Below, in pieces: positions 19,438 through 27,628 of a stretch of DNA of 62,417 nucleotides. Origin of the DNA: an uncultured Alphaproteobacteria bacterium (GTDB lineage Bacteria > Pseudomonadota > Alphaproteobacteria > Micavibrionales > Micavibrionaceae); assembly GCA_937923625.1 (NCBI GenBank), contig CALDTV010000002.1:1-62417 (forward strand), in the 5' to 3' direction. Numbering within the stretch: position 1 is the stretch's first letter; the number at the start of each line of letters is the position of its first letter. The position numbers and the translations under genes are program-made. The notes below the pieces were generated by a model. That model saw only the letters and a program-made list of their open reading frames with translations. It was not told the origin of the DNA and did no database searches.

Positions 19438-19442
19438 TATAT

Positions 19443-19471
19443 TTGACATAATTATTAATATAGCCTATCTT
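19443..19471 (+). promoter_or_regulatory. promoter of the TTGACATAATTATT type (copy 1)
   Basis: TTGACA (19443-19448), 17-base spacer, TATCTT (19466-19471). The first 14 bases, TTGACATAATTATT, are identical to those at 21284 and 25701. It would start transcription near 19478, before the orphan gene at 19506. Confidence 0.7.
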
Positions 19472-19505
19472 ACAAACCTAAATTAATGATGATTTTGAGA
19501 ATTAT

Positions 19506-19886
19506 ATGCCTGCCCTAGATCAAGATGATGCGCTTTTAAAGTTGCCCAACCTTTGTAGTGTTCATATTGACGCTATCCGCTGCATTTATGATGAAAGAAT
19601 TAATCGCGTCAAAGATTTAAAAGATTCTCCTGCAACGCAATTTGTCTATTTGAAGGAAATATCCGATGATGCTTTTAAGTTTTGGGAATCTGTGTCAGAT
19701 CGTCCTGAGGGCCGTCCAGATGTAAGGCAAGATTTTAAAGTCGCTATCTTCAATTTTTTTAATCGCGTAATTAGATATGCTAAACATCACGAAGTAGATA
19801 ATCTGACTCCAGAGCAAGCGCAACAACAAACAGACTTAATTGCCGATCTTGAAAAGAAAATAGATAAACTTGACCCCGCGCCATAA
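19506..19886 (+). CDS. small protein of unknown function
   Basis: A 126-residue protein, not recognised. It has no signal peptide or membrane helix, is predicted mostly helical, and ends in a Gln/Lys-rich coiled-coil-like stretch (PEQAQQQTDLIADLEKKIDKL). The segment DFKVAIFNFFNRVIRYAKHHE is an amphipathic helix. It has its own promoter of the shared TTGACATAATTATT type and no strong ribosome binding site before the ATG. It lies between chorismate mutase and rsmB. Confidence 0.65.
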   Translation: MPALDQDDALLKLPNLCSVHIDAIRCIYDERINRVKDLKDSPATQFVYLKEISDDAFKFWESVSDRPEGRPDVRQDFKVAIFNFFNRVIRYAKHHEVDNLTPEQAQQQTDLIADLEKKIDKLDPAP

Positions 19887-19975
19887 CCGTTTTATGTGAT
19901 GGAAAGATTGCGTTTCGCAGAGATATAAGCCAAATCATATGAGCAAAATAAAATAATAAAGAAAAGAAATATATT

Positions 19976-21292
19976 ATGACTCGCGAATTAGGGCTCGAAA
20001 CCCGCAACATCGCCTATCAAATTTTATGTGAGGTTTTGCTTCGCAAAGCGCCATTGGATCAAATCTTAGCGCGTAAGGCTTCTTTCCATGCGCTTGAAAG
20101 CCGCGATAGAAATTTTGTGCGTATGTTGGTATCAACTTGCTTGCGCCATAAAGGGCAGATTGAAGATTTAATTTACCGCGCCGCAGATAAAAATAAAGAT
20201 ATTAAACCTGAAAAATTAAAGATCATTTTATCAATTGGTATTTGCCAGCTATTATTCATGAATGTACCATCACACGCAGCAGTGGATATGACGGTTGAAC
20301 TGGCTGATAAAGAACATATGAGCCGCCAAAAAGGCTTTATTAACGCGATTTTGCGGCGTATCACCCGTGAGGGAGAAGCGTGGCGGGATAAGCAAGACCC
20401 CAGCCGCCTTAATATTCCCCAATGGTTATTAAATTGTTGGATTAAAGATTATGGCTTGGGCGTGACGGCTGAAATAGCACAAGCTTGTATCAGCGAAGCA
20501 TCGACAGATATCACCATAAAAAACCAAAGTGAGGCCGAACATTGGGCGGCAGAATTAAATGCTAATATTATACCAACAGGTTCATTGCGCCGTAAATCTG
20601 GCGGTACTATCACCGATCTAGCTGGATTTGATGAGGGTATGTGGTGGGTTCAAGATGCCGCCGCCGCCATGCCCGCGAAGTTATTTGGAGATTTAAACGG
20701 TAAAAACGTTATTGATCTTTGCGCTGCTCCGGGGGGGAAGACGGCACAATTAGCCGCGGCGGGGGCGCAGGTAATCGCACTAGATCGTTCAGCAAAGCGC
20801 TTAGAAAAATTAAAAGAAAATATAGAGCGTTTGACATTAAGTGATAAGGTCGAAGTCATCGCTGCCGATGGATCAGTTTGGCAACCAAGCGCCCCTGTCG
20901 ATGCGGTTTTACTTGATGCGCCTTGTACAGCCACGGGAACAATACGGCGCCACCCTGATGTGATGCATTTAAAAAGCGCAAAAGATCTGACGCAACTTTG
21001 TGACATACAGCAGCGTTTATTAGAAAACGCGACCAAAATGATTAAGCCAGATGGCGTTATCATTTACTGCACCTGTTCCCTACAAAAAGCTGAAGGCGAA
21101 GACCAGATTGAAAAATTCTTAAAAGCTCATTCTGATTTTAAACGTGCGCCTATAACTGAAGCGGAAGTAGGCGGCGTTGGCGCGTTGGTGACGGCAGAGG
21201 GTGATTTACGTGTTCTGCCGCATTATTTGAACGATGGAGGCGGCATGGATGGATTTTATGTTGCGCGATTGACTAGAATACAGTTGACATAA
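19976..21292 (+). CDS. rsmB: 16S rRNA (cytosine-C5)-methyltransferase RsmB/Sun family
   Basis: RNA m5C methyltransferase of 438 residues. An N-terminal NusB-like RNA-binding domain (about 1-130) is followed by the SAM domain: IDLCAAPGGKTAQLA (motif I), VDAVLLDAPCTATGTIRRHPD (motif IV, Cys) and IYCTCSLQKAEGEDQ (motif VI, catalytic Cys). Length is normal. Its stop codon lies inside the TTGACATAA block of the next promoter. rsmB and rpe close together is a known alphaproteobacterial arrangement; here three small loci lie between. Confidence 0.94.
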   Translation: MTRELGLETRNIAYQILCEVLLRKAPLDQILARKASFHALESRDRNFVRMLVSTCLRHKGQIEDLIYRAADKNKDIKPEKLKIILSIGICQLLFMNVPSHAAVDMTVELADKEHMSRQKGFINAILRRITREGEAWRDKQDPSRLNIPQWLLNCWIKDYGLGVTAEIAQACISEASTDITIKNQSEAEHWAAELNANIIPTGSLRRKSGGTITDLAGFDEGMWWVQDAAAAMPAKLFGDLNGKNVIDLCAAPGGKTAQLAAAGAQVIALDRSAKRLEKLKENIERLTLSDKVEVIAADGSVWQPSAPVDAVLLDAPCTATGTIRRHPDVMHLKSAKDLTQLCDIQQRLLENATKMIKPDGVIIYCTCSLQKAEGEDQIEKFLKAHSDFKRAPITEAEVGGVGALVTAEGDLRVLPHYLNDGGGMDGFYVARLTRIQLT

Positions 21293-21312
21293 TTATTATT
21301 ATACTCTAACTT
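21284..21312 (+). promoter_or_regulatory. promoter of the TTGACATAATTATT type (copy 2)
   Basis: TTGACA (21284-21289), 17-base spacer, TAACTT (21307-21312). The element overlaps the rsmB stop codon (TAA 21290-21292). It is predicted to drive the interrupted orphan locus at 21344. Confidence 0.7.
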
Positions 21313-21343
21313 ATCAGAAAATTTATGAAATTTAGAAAAATAA

Positions 21344-21838
21344 ATGACTGACGAAAACCCTAAAAAAGAATTCCCACGTGCGGCAAGACCTAAAGATGCT
21401 GATCGACTAGCGCCGTTCTATGTGAACGCATCTGACCAGATGGCCGCAATCACAGCAAAAATCAAAGAACTTTTTAACATGCCTAAAACAGCAATCATGA
21501 TTGACGGTTAAAACCCCGATAATAATAATAGACGTTTAGATTTTAAGCATTTTAAGGGATTTGTCGGGGTTTATTTAAAAAAAACTGGAGAATTACAAGT
21601 TCGCTTTAATACTGATTATGGAGACTTCATGGAGACTGGATATGATGATTCTAACCTCACCTTTCCTTTTTTAGAAGGGGAAGGAGCACAATCTTTTTTA
21701 GATAAAGACCCGAATGAGGTTGCGTTGCAAGTAGCAAAATATATTTCATATGTGACAGGTTTGAATTTTGATCAATCCGGTCTAAGCCATCAAGGACGCA
21801 TAGGCTCTCAACAAACGCCGGGCCCTCGCCGGCAATAA
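21344..21838 (+). pseudogene. orphan reading frame split by one in-frame TAA
   Basis: Frame 2 is open from ATG 21344 to 21838 except for one TAA at 21509-21511. The first part is 55 residues (MTDENPKKEFPRAARPKD...). The frame then continues for another 108 codons (NPDNNNRRLDFKHFKGFVG..., then METGYDDSNLTFPF...). Three readings fit: a gene broken by a point mutation; two small genes, the second starting at ATG 21629 with GGAG five bases before; or a stop codon with readthrough. An inverted repeat AAACCCCGA/TCGGGGTTT (21511-21519 and 21564-21572) starts right at the stop. The product is hydrophilic and not recognised. Confidence 0.5.
21511..21572 (+). other. long-loop inverted repeat directly after the TAA
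   Basis: AAACCCCGA pairs with TCGGGGTTT across a 44-base loop, beginning at the last base of the in-frame TAA. TATTTAAAAAAAA follows. It could be a weak terminator for the 55-residue ORF or a structure that affects decoding. Confidence 0.5.
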
Positions 21839-21967
21839 TTTTCATAGAAATTACAACTTTGGCTAAAGTCGCTGTGGAATAGCTATTTAAAGTGATTTCT
21901 TCACTTTATTCTTGTTGAAATGTTTAAATTCAACAAGCCATATGTCTTGTGCGGTTAGAGAGGGTTT

Positions 21968-22315
21968 TTAAAAAAGATTCATACCGTATGATGAGGAACA
22001 TTCTCTCGGCCCGCTTATTGCCGTTGTTGCCTGTTTTATAGCGATATCAATATCTACGGTAGCGCCGTGCCAAAAAGCCATTAAGTCTATTTTTGCAAGA
22101 TTTATCTCTTCAGGATTGGTGACAATTGCTGTGTAAACGCCAATTACAACACCGTTATCAATTGTCTTCGCTTGTGTTCCAGTTATATGTGCCGCTGGTC
22201 TACCTTGATCGCATGTTGCATAAACTTCTATAGCGTTTGCCGTATCTTGGGCATAAGCGTTGAATGACGCTAAACCTGCCGCGAATACTAAACCGTTTTT
22301 TATAAAATTTTTCAT
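21968..22315 (-). CDS. small exported protein of unknown function
   Basis: A 115-residue protein with a clear signal peptide (MKNFIKNGLVFAAGLASFNAYA, cleavage after AYA). The mature part is about 93 residues with two Cys that could form a disulfide (VYATCDQGRP and GPRECSSS). The middle has alternating hydrophobic residues typical of beta strands (GVVIGVYTAIVTN). I do not recognise a family. It is monocistronic, between the broken locus and rpe; no strong ribosome binding site is seen. Confidence 0.7.
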   Translation of the reverse strand: MKNFIKNGLVFAAGLASFNAYAQDTANAIEVYATCDQGRPAAHITGTQAKTIDNGVVIGVYTAIVTNPEEINLAKIDLMAFWHGATVDIDIAIKQATTAISGPRECSSSYGMNLF

Positions 22316-22458
22316 TTCGACTTTTTATATTATGAAAACATGAAAGTAAAGGGTTAAATATCAAAATTTGCGCTGTGGATAAAATCGCTGTACACTAGTT
22401 ATTATAAGTGATTCCTTCTCTTTGTTTTTTCGAAACGCTTTTAAATTATGGGTTGTTT

Positions 22459-23142
22459 ATGACGCAAAATATCAAAATTGCGCCTTCTATTTTGTCGGCT
22501 GATTTCGGTCATTTAGCCGATGAGGTCAAAGCGATTGACGCGGCGGGTGCGGATTATATTCATATTGACGTGATGGACGGGCATTTTGTGCCAAATATCT
22601 CTTTTGGTGCGCCAATTTTTAAATGTGTACGTGACGTGAGCAACAAAATTTTTGATGTTCATTTGATGATCGCGCCGACGGATGCTTATTTAAAAGATTT
22701 CGCCGATGCGGGGGCAGATATTATTACGGTTCATGCTGAAGCAGGGCCGCATTTGCATCGCTCCCTTCAAGCTATTCGGGCGCTGGGAAAAAAAGCTGGG
22801 GTTGCGTTGAACCCCGCCACGCCGATGGATTTTTTATCTCATGTGATTGATGATGTTGATTTGGTTTTATGTATGACCGTAAACCCCGGTTTTGGTGGTC
22901 AAAGTTATATTCCCGTGCATAATAAAATTAAGGCCGTGCGCGAGGTTATTAATGCCTCTGGCCGTGACATTGATTTGGAAGTTGATGGCGGCATCACACC
23001 AGAAACAGCCAAGGACGCCATTGGCGCAGGTGCGAATGTTTTGGTTGCAGGGACAGCGGTCTTTAAAGATGGCGCGGATAAATATGCTGATAATATCGCG
23101 GCGATTCGCCATTCATGTTCTTCATCAATAAGTGGGGCATAA
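22459..23142 (+). CDS. rpe: ribulose-phosphate 3-epimerase
   Basis: Pentose phosphate pathway enzyme interconverting ribulose-5-P and xylulose-5-P, 227 residues from the ATG at 22459 ([19 protein letters not shown]). An upstream in-frame GTG at 22408 would add 17 residues not seen in the family. Motifs: [16 protein letters not shown] (metal His and catalytic Asp), [15 protein letters not shown] (phosphate loop), LEVDGGI (second catalytic Asp). The heparinase-like gene starts 9 bases after its stop. Confidence 0.96.
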   Translation: MTQNIKIAPSILSADFGHLADEVKAIDAAGADYIHIDVMDGHFVPNISFGAPIFKCVRDVSNKIFDVHLMIAPTDAYLKDFADAGADIITVHAEAGPHLHRSLQAIRALGKKAGVALNPATPMDFLSHVIDDVDLVLCMTVNPGFGGQSYIPVHNKIKAVREVINASGRDIDLEVDGGITPETAKDAIGAGANVLVAGTAVFKDGADKYADNIAAIRHSCSSSISGA

Positions 23143-23151
23143 GACCTCGCT

Positions 23152-24795
23152 ATGTCTCTGCTTCACACGATTGAAAACCGTATTCGTCAACATGCTGGAC
23201 GGCTCACATATAATTCACCTTTATATAATTGGAGTCTGGGGGGCACTGTACCGCATAGATTGGTTTTTAGCCCCTGTGACCCGTGGTCAGGAGAGGCAGA
23301 AAAAGCCCGCTGGCTTATTCGGTCTGGGATTTTCACCATTGGTGGCGATAGATTAGAGCTACGAAATGCCAATTGGACCCCTGATGATGTTGCGCCAATT
23401 TGGCTGGAGCATATTAATGGGTTTGACTGGTTGCGTGACCTTAGGGCGCTGGGTGGTGATCAAGGACGTAAAACAAGCCGTTTAATGATCGAAAATTGGA
23501 TCCGCTCCTACCATGCATGGCATGAAACAACATGGCGAGCGGATATTTTAGGGCGGCGTTTAAGTAATTGGCTGGCGTCTTACGACTTTTTTGGTGATAG
23601 CGCCGATGAAAAATTTCAAGCATTATTCTTTGATAGTGTCGTAAGGCAATTACGGCATTTATCCCGTGCCGTGCCGTCACAATTATCAGGGATTCCGTTT
23701 TTATATGCACTCAAAGGTTTGGCTTATGGTGGCCTGACGTTTGAAAGGCGAGAGAATTATTTAGAACTGGCCTTGCATTATTTAGATGATGAAATTGATA
23801 AGCAAATTTTAAGCGATGGGGGGCATGTGACGCGCAACTCACAAATGCTACTGGAGGCAATACGGATTTTAATTGATATACGCTCTGCCTTACGACAAGG
23901 CGGCTATCCTGTTATTCCAAAAATTCAACATGCGCTGGATCGGGCTGTGCCTGCTTTGCGGTTTTTCCGTCATGCTGATGGAGGATTTGCTTTATTTAAT
24001 AACACGCAATGCCATAACGCAGAAGTCATTAAAAACACGTTGATGCAGGCGGGATCTCGTGCGCGCACGCTAAATTCACTGCCGCAAACAGGTTATGAAC
24101 GTATTGCGATGGGGCGGTCTTTGATGATTGCCGATGTGGGTAAGCCCCCAATTTGGCCGCATGATCAATCAGCGCATATTGCGCCTTTATCTTTTGAATT
24201 CTCTCATGGGCGGGAGCGTATTTTTGTTAATTGCGGCACGCACCCTACATGTCCAGATTGGCAGGATGCTCTTCGTTCAACGCCTGCGCATAATACGCTT
24301 ATTATTAATGATCGCAATATGTGTGATCTTCATAAAGATGGCTCCATGGGGCATCGCCCAAAAACAATTGTGGTCGACCGTGATGATCAAAGTAAAGAAA
24401 CAGTTCTAGTTGATGCCTGTCACGATGGGTATGTGCCAATTAATGGAATTACCCATCGCCGCCGTTTTTATATGACGGATAAGGGGCATGATTTCCGTGG
24501 TGAAGATAACTTGACATGCTCTGTTGGGCTTGCAACGCCGCACGATATTGCCCTGCGTTTTCATTTACACCCTAAGGTGCAAGTGTCCTTGGTTAAAAAT
24601 GGTGAAGAAGCTTTATTGCGTTTAAAAAATGGAACAGGCTGGCGCTTCACGATTATTGGCGGCGCTCTCTCGTTGGAAAATAGTGTCTATTTAGAAGAGG
24701 GCACACGCCCCCGCAAAACCAAGCAATTGGTTGTGAGTGGTAAAATGGACAGCGACTACCGCCAATTTAAATGGGCGTTGCAGTTAGAAAAATAG
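23152..24795 (+). CDS. heparinase II/III family protein
   Basis: A 547-residue protein of the heparinase II/III-like polysaccharide lyase superfamily. The N-terminal two thirds form an alpha-helical toroid (WLEHINGFDWLRDL, IENWIRSYHAWHETTWRADILGRRLSNWL, SGIPFLYALKGLAYGG). The C-terminal third is the beta-sandwich lyase part (SAHIAPLSFEFSHGRERIFVNCGTHP, STPAHNTLIINDRN). No signal peptide is evident. The gene follows rpe by 9 bases, a conserved pairing in alphaproteobacteria where purH often comes next; purH is not here. The substrate is unknown; cell-surface polysaccharide is a guess. Confidence 0.88.
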   Translation: MSLLHTIENRIRQHAGRLTYNSPLYNWSLGGTVPHRLVFSPCDPWSGEAEKARWLIRSGIFTIGGDRLELRNANWTPDDVAPIWLEHINGFDWLRDLRALGGDQGRKTSRLMIENWIRSYHAWHETTWRADILGRRLSNWLASYDFFGDSADEKFQALFFDSVVRQLRHLSRAVPSQLSGIPFLYALKGLAYGGLTFERRENYLELALHYLDDEIDKQILSDGGHVTRNSQMLLEAIRILIDIRSALRQGGYPVIPKIQHALDRAVPALRFFRHADGGFALFNNTQCHNAEVIKNTLMQAGSRARTLNSLPQTGYERIAMGRSLMIADVGKPPIWPHDQSAHIAPLSFEFSHGRERIFVNCGTHPTCPDWQDALRSTPAHNTLIINDRNMCDLHKDGSMGHRPKTIVVDRDDQSKETVLVDACHDGYVPINGITHRRRFYMTDKGHDFRGEDNLTCSVGLATPHDIALRFHLHPKVQVSLVKNGEEALLRLKNGTGWRFTIIGGALSLENSVYLEEGTRPRKTKQLVVSGKMDSDYRQFKWALQLEK

Positions 24796-24825
24796 ATCAC
24801 GGTGAGCAGCGTTTAAATTTTACTT

Positions 24826-25671
24826 TTACGACGCTTTTTTTATCTCTTTTGTTTTTGTTGAATCCTTTACAGCGCCATAAGTATTTTCCTTGGCGGGAAA
24901 ATTGCGGGACGTCACCTCGTTGGCATATTGCTCAATAGCTTTTTCAATTTCCGCGTTCAGTGTGGCATATTGTTTCACAAATTTAGGGGGCTTACCCAGG
25001 GTTAAGCCCAGCATATCCTCCGTTACCAATATTTGCCCATCACAGGCCACCGAGGCGCCAATGCCAATGGTGGGGATTCCTAACATGGTTGTAATTTCTG
25101 CCGCTAGAGTTTCTGGCACGGCTTCTATCACCATGCAAAACGCGCCTGCCTCTTGGACGGCGATGGCATCTTGTTTCAAAATTTCTGCGGCATCTGCGTC
25201 TTTGCCTTGGACGCGGTACGTGCCATCCGCCGCGACAGATTGTGGTAGTAAACCAATATGCGCCATGACGGGAATATCGTTATCTGTGAGATAATTTATT
25301 GTGTCGGCTTGTGCTGCGCCGCCCTCGAGCTTGATGGCATCACACCCTGTTTCATCCATTATTTTTTGCGCATTCTTCAGCGCTTGAATAAGGTCTTGTT
25401 CATAACTGCCATAGGGCATATCGACAACAACGATCGCTTTTGTTGCGGCCTTGGCAACGGCTTTCCCGTGGCGGATCATCATTGGCATGTCTGCTTCTTG
25501 GGTGCTCTCCGCACCATAAAGCACCATAGAAACACTATCGCCCACCAGTAAAAGGTCGCAATACTGATCTGCAATACCCGCCATGGGCGCAGAATAAGCG
25601 GTGAGGCAGATAATGGGGGTCGTTTTTGTTTTTAAGGCCGTTAAATTTTTTATCATGAGGTCTTTTAGCAT
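24826..25671 (-). CDS. panB: 3-methyl-2-oxobutanoate hydroxymethyltransferase
   Basis: First enzyme of the pantothenate branch: adds a hydroxymethyl group from methylene-THF to ketoisovalerate. A (beta/alpha)8 protein of 281 residues with LLVGDSVSMVLYG (metal Asp), VVVDMPYGSYE, CDAIKLEGG, MAHIGLLPQSV, VIEAVPE (catalytic Glu) and IGIGASVACDGQILV. The C-terminus carries about 20 extra Lys-rich residues. The start could also be the ATG five codons in (25656); neither has a strong ribosome binding site. panC is not adjacent. Confidence 0.95.
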   Translation of the reverse strand: MLKDLMIKNLTALKTKTTPIICLTAYSAPMAGIADQYCDLLLVGDSVSMVLYGAESTQEADMPMMIRHGKAVAKAATKAIVVVDMPYGSYEQDLIQALKNAQKIMDETGCDAIKLEGGAAQADTINYLTDNDIPVMAHIGLLPQSVAADGTYRVQGKDADAAEILKQDAIAVQEAGAFCMVIEAVPETLAAEITTMLGIPTIGIGASVACDGQILVTEDMLGLTLGKPPKFVKQYATLNAEIEKAIEQYANEVTSRNFPAKENTYGAVKDSTKTKEIKKAS

Positions 25672-25700
25672 TCACAACACTGTTGGCCAATAAAATATAT

Positions 25701-25729
25701 TTGACATAATTATTTTACTGAGGTACTTA
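25701..25729 (+). promoter_or_regulatory. promoter of the TTGACATAATTATT type (copy 3)
   Basis: TTGACA (25701-25706), 17-base spacer, TACTTA (25724-25729). The expected start of transcription falls at about 25736, which is the ATG of the next gene, suggesting a leaderless mRNA. Confidence 0.7.
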
Positions 25730-25735
25730 TTTTCT

Positions 25736-26065
25736 ATGACCCTTAAAACAGAATTCACCTTTGGACTTTTTCGGCAATGTCCTAATAACGTCGCTTATAG
25801 AGTCATTGAGGGTGAAGAAATTACTATTACTTATAATGGCAAAGCCTGGGCCTTATTGACGAAAATAGATGTTCGTTTGCCTGAGGATGGCAATTATTCT
25901 TTCGCGGGATTAGACGGCCTGAAGAATGGTAGAGATATACTCTTAATAAAAACGAATTTTGCTAATGGTAAACCAGTCGTTTTAAAAGATTACCCTCCAA
26001 ACGCACGCGCTTGGCCGCTAAGCCTGCGCCCAAACAAAAATATTATTTTGATGCGTCCTTTATAG
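25736..26065 (+). CDS. small protein of unknown function, probably leaderless
   Basis: A 109-residue hydrophilic protein, not recognised. It looks beta-rich (TEFTFGLFRQ, VIEGEEITITYNGKAWALLTKIDV, RDILLIKTNFANGKPVVLKDYP). It has no signal peptide or membrane segment. There is no ribosome binding site, and the promoter -10 ends only seven bases before the ATG, so translation from a leaderless transcript is likely. It shares its promoter type with the orphan loci at 19506 and 21344, but the three products show no similarity I can see. Confidence 0.65.
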   Translation: MTLKTEFTFGLFRQCPNNVAYRVIEGEEITITYNGKAWALLTKIDVRLPEDGNYSFAGLDGLKNGRDILLIKTNFANGKPVVLKDYPPNARAWPLSLRPNKNIILMRPL

Positions 26066-26158
26066 GTTTGTGTGCAATAAAAATTCTTTATAAATTATGC
26101 CATAAAACGGTCATAGTTGTTTCTTGAATTGGCCTTGATGGGCGCGTAATATCGCCTC

Positions 26159-27586
26159 ATGTTTCAAAAAATTCTTTACTTATTTTCGATTATCTTGATT
26201 GCTATCGGCGCGACAACTTTTTCGCAAGCACAAGAGGCTACGCGAAATGTGCCTTCGTCTAAAGTGGAAATGACGATGTCCTTTTCACCATTGGTGAAAA
26301 AAGTCTCTCCGGCTGTGGTGAATATTTATACCAAGCGCGTTGTTACGCGGAATGTCAGCCCGTTCGGTGGTGATGCTTTTTTTGAACAATTCTTTGGCGG
26401 TGGATTTAGCCGCGGTATGAAGCGTCAGCAACTTGAAAACTCCCTCGGTACTGGCGTTATCATCAGCCCAGAAGGCGTGCTGGTGACGAATGCGCATGTT
26501 GTGAAAGACGCACAAGAAATTTCAATAGTCTTTAATGACGGCAAAGAATTTTCCGCCGAAGTCTCTTTGGCGGATACAGATTCTGATTTGGCTGTTTTGC
26601 GTATTGATACCAAAGGCGAAAAACTTCCCTATGCCCGTTTAGCGCCCAGTGAAAATTTAGAAGTGGGTGATATTGTTTTGGCGATTGGTAATCCATTTGG
26701 TGTAGGGCAAACAGTCACTAGTGGCATTGTCTCCGCATTGGCGCGATCATCTTTAAACATTAATGACTTTAACTTCTTTATCCAAACAGATGCCGCCATT
26801 AACCCTGGTAATTCTGGCGGACCATTGGTGGCGATGGATGGTACAGTTGTGGGGATTAACACGGCAATATATTCACGCAGTGGCGGCTCACTTGGTATTG
26901 GTTTTGCGATTCCTTCTGAAATGGTGCAGACCGTTATTACGGCTGAAAAATCTGGCGCTCAAAATGCGGGTGCTGCGCGACCATGGCTGGGGGCATCAGG
27001 GCAGGCGGTAACGCGTGATATTGCCGCTTCTCTTGGATTGGATCGGGCGCAAGGTGTACTGATTTCTAATATTCATAAGAAAAGTCCAGCGCGCAAGGCA
27101 GGGCTTAAGGTAGGGGATGTTGTTACAGCGATTAATGGGCGGGATATTAAAGATCCTGCTGAATTAAAATTCCGTTTGGCGACTGTTCCAATCGGTCAGA
27201 TGGCGGATTTAACAGTATCCCGCAAGGGGCGTGCATCAACCTTGGAAATGGAAGCGATGACCGCGCCGAATGATCCGCCGCGTAATGACACAATTTTAAC
27301 GGGTAATCATTTGTTAAATGGCGCGAAAGTCACCAATTTAAACCCGCTTTTAAGCGTAGAGCTGGGGATTGAGGATCATCGCGAAGGCGTTGTGATTATT
27401 GCCGTTGATCCACGCGACCGCAGCAGCCGACTTGTTCGTGCTGGTGATATTATTATTGCGGTTAATGATGATGAGGTTGATGATATCAAAGATTTAAGAC
27501 GTGAATTAGCGCAAGGCGCATCACGTGGCATTTTTGATGTGACAGTTGAGCGAAATGGCCAACAACAGCGCATTGTTGTGCGGTAA
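26159..27586 (+). CDS. Do-family periplasmic serine protease (DegP/DegQ type)
   Basis: Envelope quality-control protease, 475 residues. The signal peptide is MFQKILYLFSIILIAIGATT with cleavage near AQA. The trypsin-like domain has the triad His113 (VTNAHVV), Asp143 (DSDLAVL) and Ser219 (GNSGG). Two PDZ domains follow (about 265-360, ending in VSRKGRAST, and 385-475, with GVVIIAVDPRDRSSRLVRAGD). A Gly/Phe-rich LA-loop-like insert (about 65-90) is present. The order protease then rarA is common in alphaproteobacteria; 42 bases separate them. Confidence 0.95.
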   Translation: MFQKILYLFSIILIAIGATTFSQAQEATRNVPSSKVEMTMSFSPLVKKVSPAVVNIYTKRVVTRNVSPFGGDAFFEQFFGGGFSRGMKRQQLENSLGTGVIISPEGVLVTNAHVVKDAQEISIVFNDGKEFSAEVSLADTDSDLAVLRIDTKGEKLPYARLAPSENLEVGDIVLAIGNPFGVGQTVTSGIVSALARSSLNINDFNFFIQTDAAINPGNSGGPLVAMDGTVVGINTAIYSRSGGSLGIGFAIPSEMVQTVITAEKSGAQNAGAARPWLGASGQAVTRDIAASLGLDRAQGVLISNIHKKSPARKAGLKVGDVVTAINGRDIKDPAELKFRLATVPIGQMADLTVSRKGRASTLEMEAMTAPNDPPRNDTILTGNHLLNGAKVTNLNPLLSVELGIEDHREGVVIIAVDPRDRSSRLVRAGDIIIAVNDDEVDDIKDLRRELAQGASRGIFDVTVERNGQQQRIVVR

Positions 27587-27628
27587 GTTTTCCTTGGCTT
27601 TGGTCGTTTATGCCTCTAATTTGAAAAT

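Noticed and set aside
22373-22381. TGTGGATAA, a perfect DnaA box before rpe
   Set aside because: It is a single box with no cluster, no AT-rich unwinding element and no dnaA or parAB genes nearby, so it does not support an origin.
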